Assembly (NCBI GenBank): GCA_031761405.1
Contig: JASEVX010000011.1
Span: 65,141,217 to 65,205,216, forward strand
Direction: 5' to 3'
DNA from: Serripes groenlandicus
Taxonomy: Eukaryota; Mollusca; Bivalvia; Cardiida; Cardiidae
Length of the DNA: 64,000 nucleotides
Below the pieces are notes generated by a model. That model worked only from the letters and a program-made list of their open reading frames with translations. It was not told the origin of the DNA and made no database searches. The translations under genes were made by a program, and so were the position numbers. Below are positions 63,428 to 64,000 of this stretch, in pieces (position 1 is the stretch's first letter; every line of letters starts with the position of its first letter).

Positions 63428-63449
63428 ATCCCTTGACAAAAAATCTTTG

Positions 63450-63567
63450 ATGACTTTGAAAACATTGTGGCAAAAGGAGAATTAACCTGACATGAGCAAT
63501 TGCTCTGTTTAACATGGTTGTCTGCTGCAGAGGCGTCAGAATGTGACTATAGGTAGGAATGGGTTAA
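63450..63567. mobile_element. T-old element, deletion derivative
   Basis: gatgactttgaaaacattgt, ggcaaaaggagaattaacc, GTTGTCTGCTGCAGAGGC, GGTAGGAATGGG plus TTAA. Confidence 0.65.
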
Positions 63568-63799
63568 AGCAGCTTTAAGTACATCAGGGTAAGGGTTTAA
63601 TCTATTTTACAGACTGAATATAAAGCAAATTACATGGGTACATGTATTTAATGTGCTGAATAGCATAGTGTTCAATCTACCGATACCTTTGTTGCTAGAA
63701 CAATAAAAAGGATAACCATAACTAATGAGACAACGCTGTATTAACAATGGACAAAAACATGATGAAGATGTGCACTACAGAGAAGTGAATAGGCTTCTG

Positions 63800-63955
63800 A
63801 GTCACATATAACTGTAACCCCATGTTTTGGGTAACAAAATGATTTTCTCAATGAGACTATTATTCTGAATATCCACAACATGGGGTTTGAAGGACAGAAA
63901 GCGATATAAAAACCATGAAATATTCCCTGTATCTAGGCCTACCTCAGACAATGGA
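63800..63955. mobile_element. Hairpin element H, diverged copy
   Basis: ccccatgttttgggtaacaa, tip tctcaatgaga, aatatccacaacatggggtt; right end ccctgtatctaggcctacct resembles the H terminus. Confidence 0.6.
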
Positions 63956-64000
63956 CAACAACATGCAGTACACAGAAACAGACTTAAAAAACATAGAATA

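Overview
This window looks like intergenic or intronic DNA from a mollusc, most likely a bivalve. It is AT-rich and has no bacterial-style gene organisation. It contains tRNA-headed SINEs with a shared tail (gccgctttcaacaa), interspersed repeats opening with agggccatgatggccct, repeats ending in runs of gacagacggac, and splice-flanked exon candidates. The mollusc assignment is from memory of such repeats, not from a search. Most of the sequence is mobile-element debris. I see no complete protein-coding gene.

The dominant component is a family of short non-autonomous DNA elements, called T elements here. They are about 150-235 bp, with termini CCCTTTCCC...GGGAAAGGG bounded by TTAA, a subterminal CTGCAGCAGAC in inverted orientation, and a central hairpin GAAATTGCTC/GAGCAATTTC. 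TTAA duplications, seen where copies sit inside other repeats, point to the piggyBac superfamily. I count roughly 80 copies or fragments. About 27 belong to a young uniform subfamily (T-young: one end CATATAGACGC, the other CATACGACAATT). The rest are older (T-old: CACATACAACAAATC ends, or CACCTGCAGACGC ends).

Other elements are four tRNA-derived SINE types (A-D), a hairpin element family (H), foldback elements, a hAT-like element with a flanking direct repeat, Helitron-like candidates with terminal hairpins, and a CR1/Jockey-group LINE fragment. Many are nested, giving a relative chronology.

Layout: 0-9 kb T elements, foldback elements and a hAT-like element; 9.6-12.1 kb a Helitron-like repeat, a 28-bp minisatellite and a SINE carrying a T element; 13-14.6 kb a GA microsatellite split by a LINE; 16.4-20.4 kb two elements built from degenerate arrays of palindromes (GTTCTAGAAC; GACCATGGTC); 21-35 kb dense T elements with two phase-compatible coding-exon candidates on the minus strand (28.73-28.79 kb with a start codon, 25.30-25.38 kb); 36.4-37.8 kb a repeat carrying nuclear-receptor-like palindromes; 39.3-42.8 kb a SINE whose middle has expanded into a ~3.3-kb minisatellite of 75-bp units; 43-55 kb T elements, SINEs and a 38-bp minisatellite; 55.4-57.9 kb two GCAAGCTTGC arrays around a possible two-exon transcript; 58-64 kb Helitron-like repeats, SINEs and T elements.

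The most unusual observations are the palindrome-array elements, each with a different self-complementary 10-mer, the paired changes in the T-element hairpin, and the SINE-seeded minisatellite.
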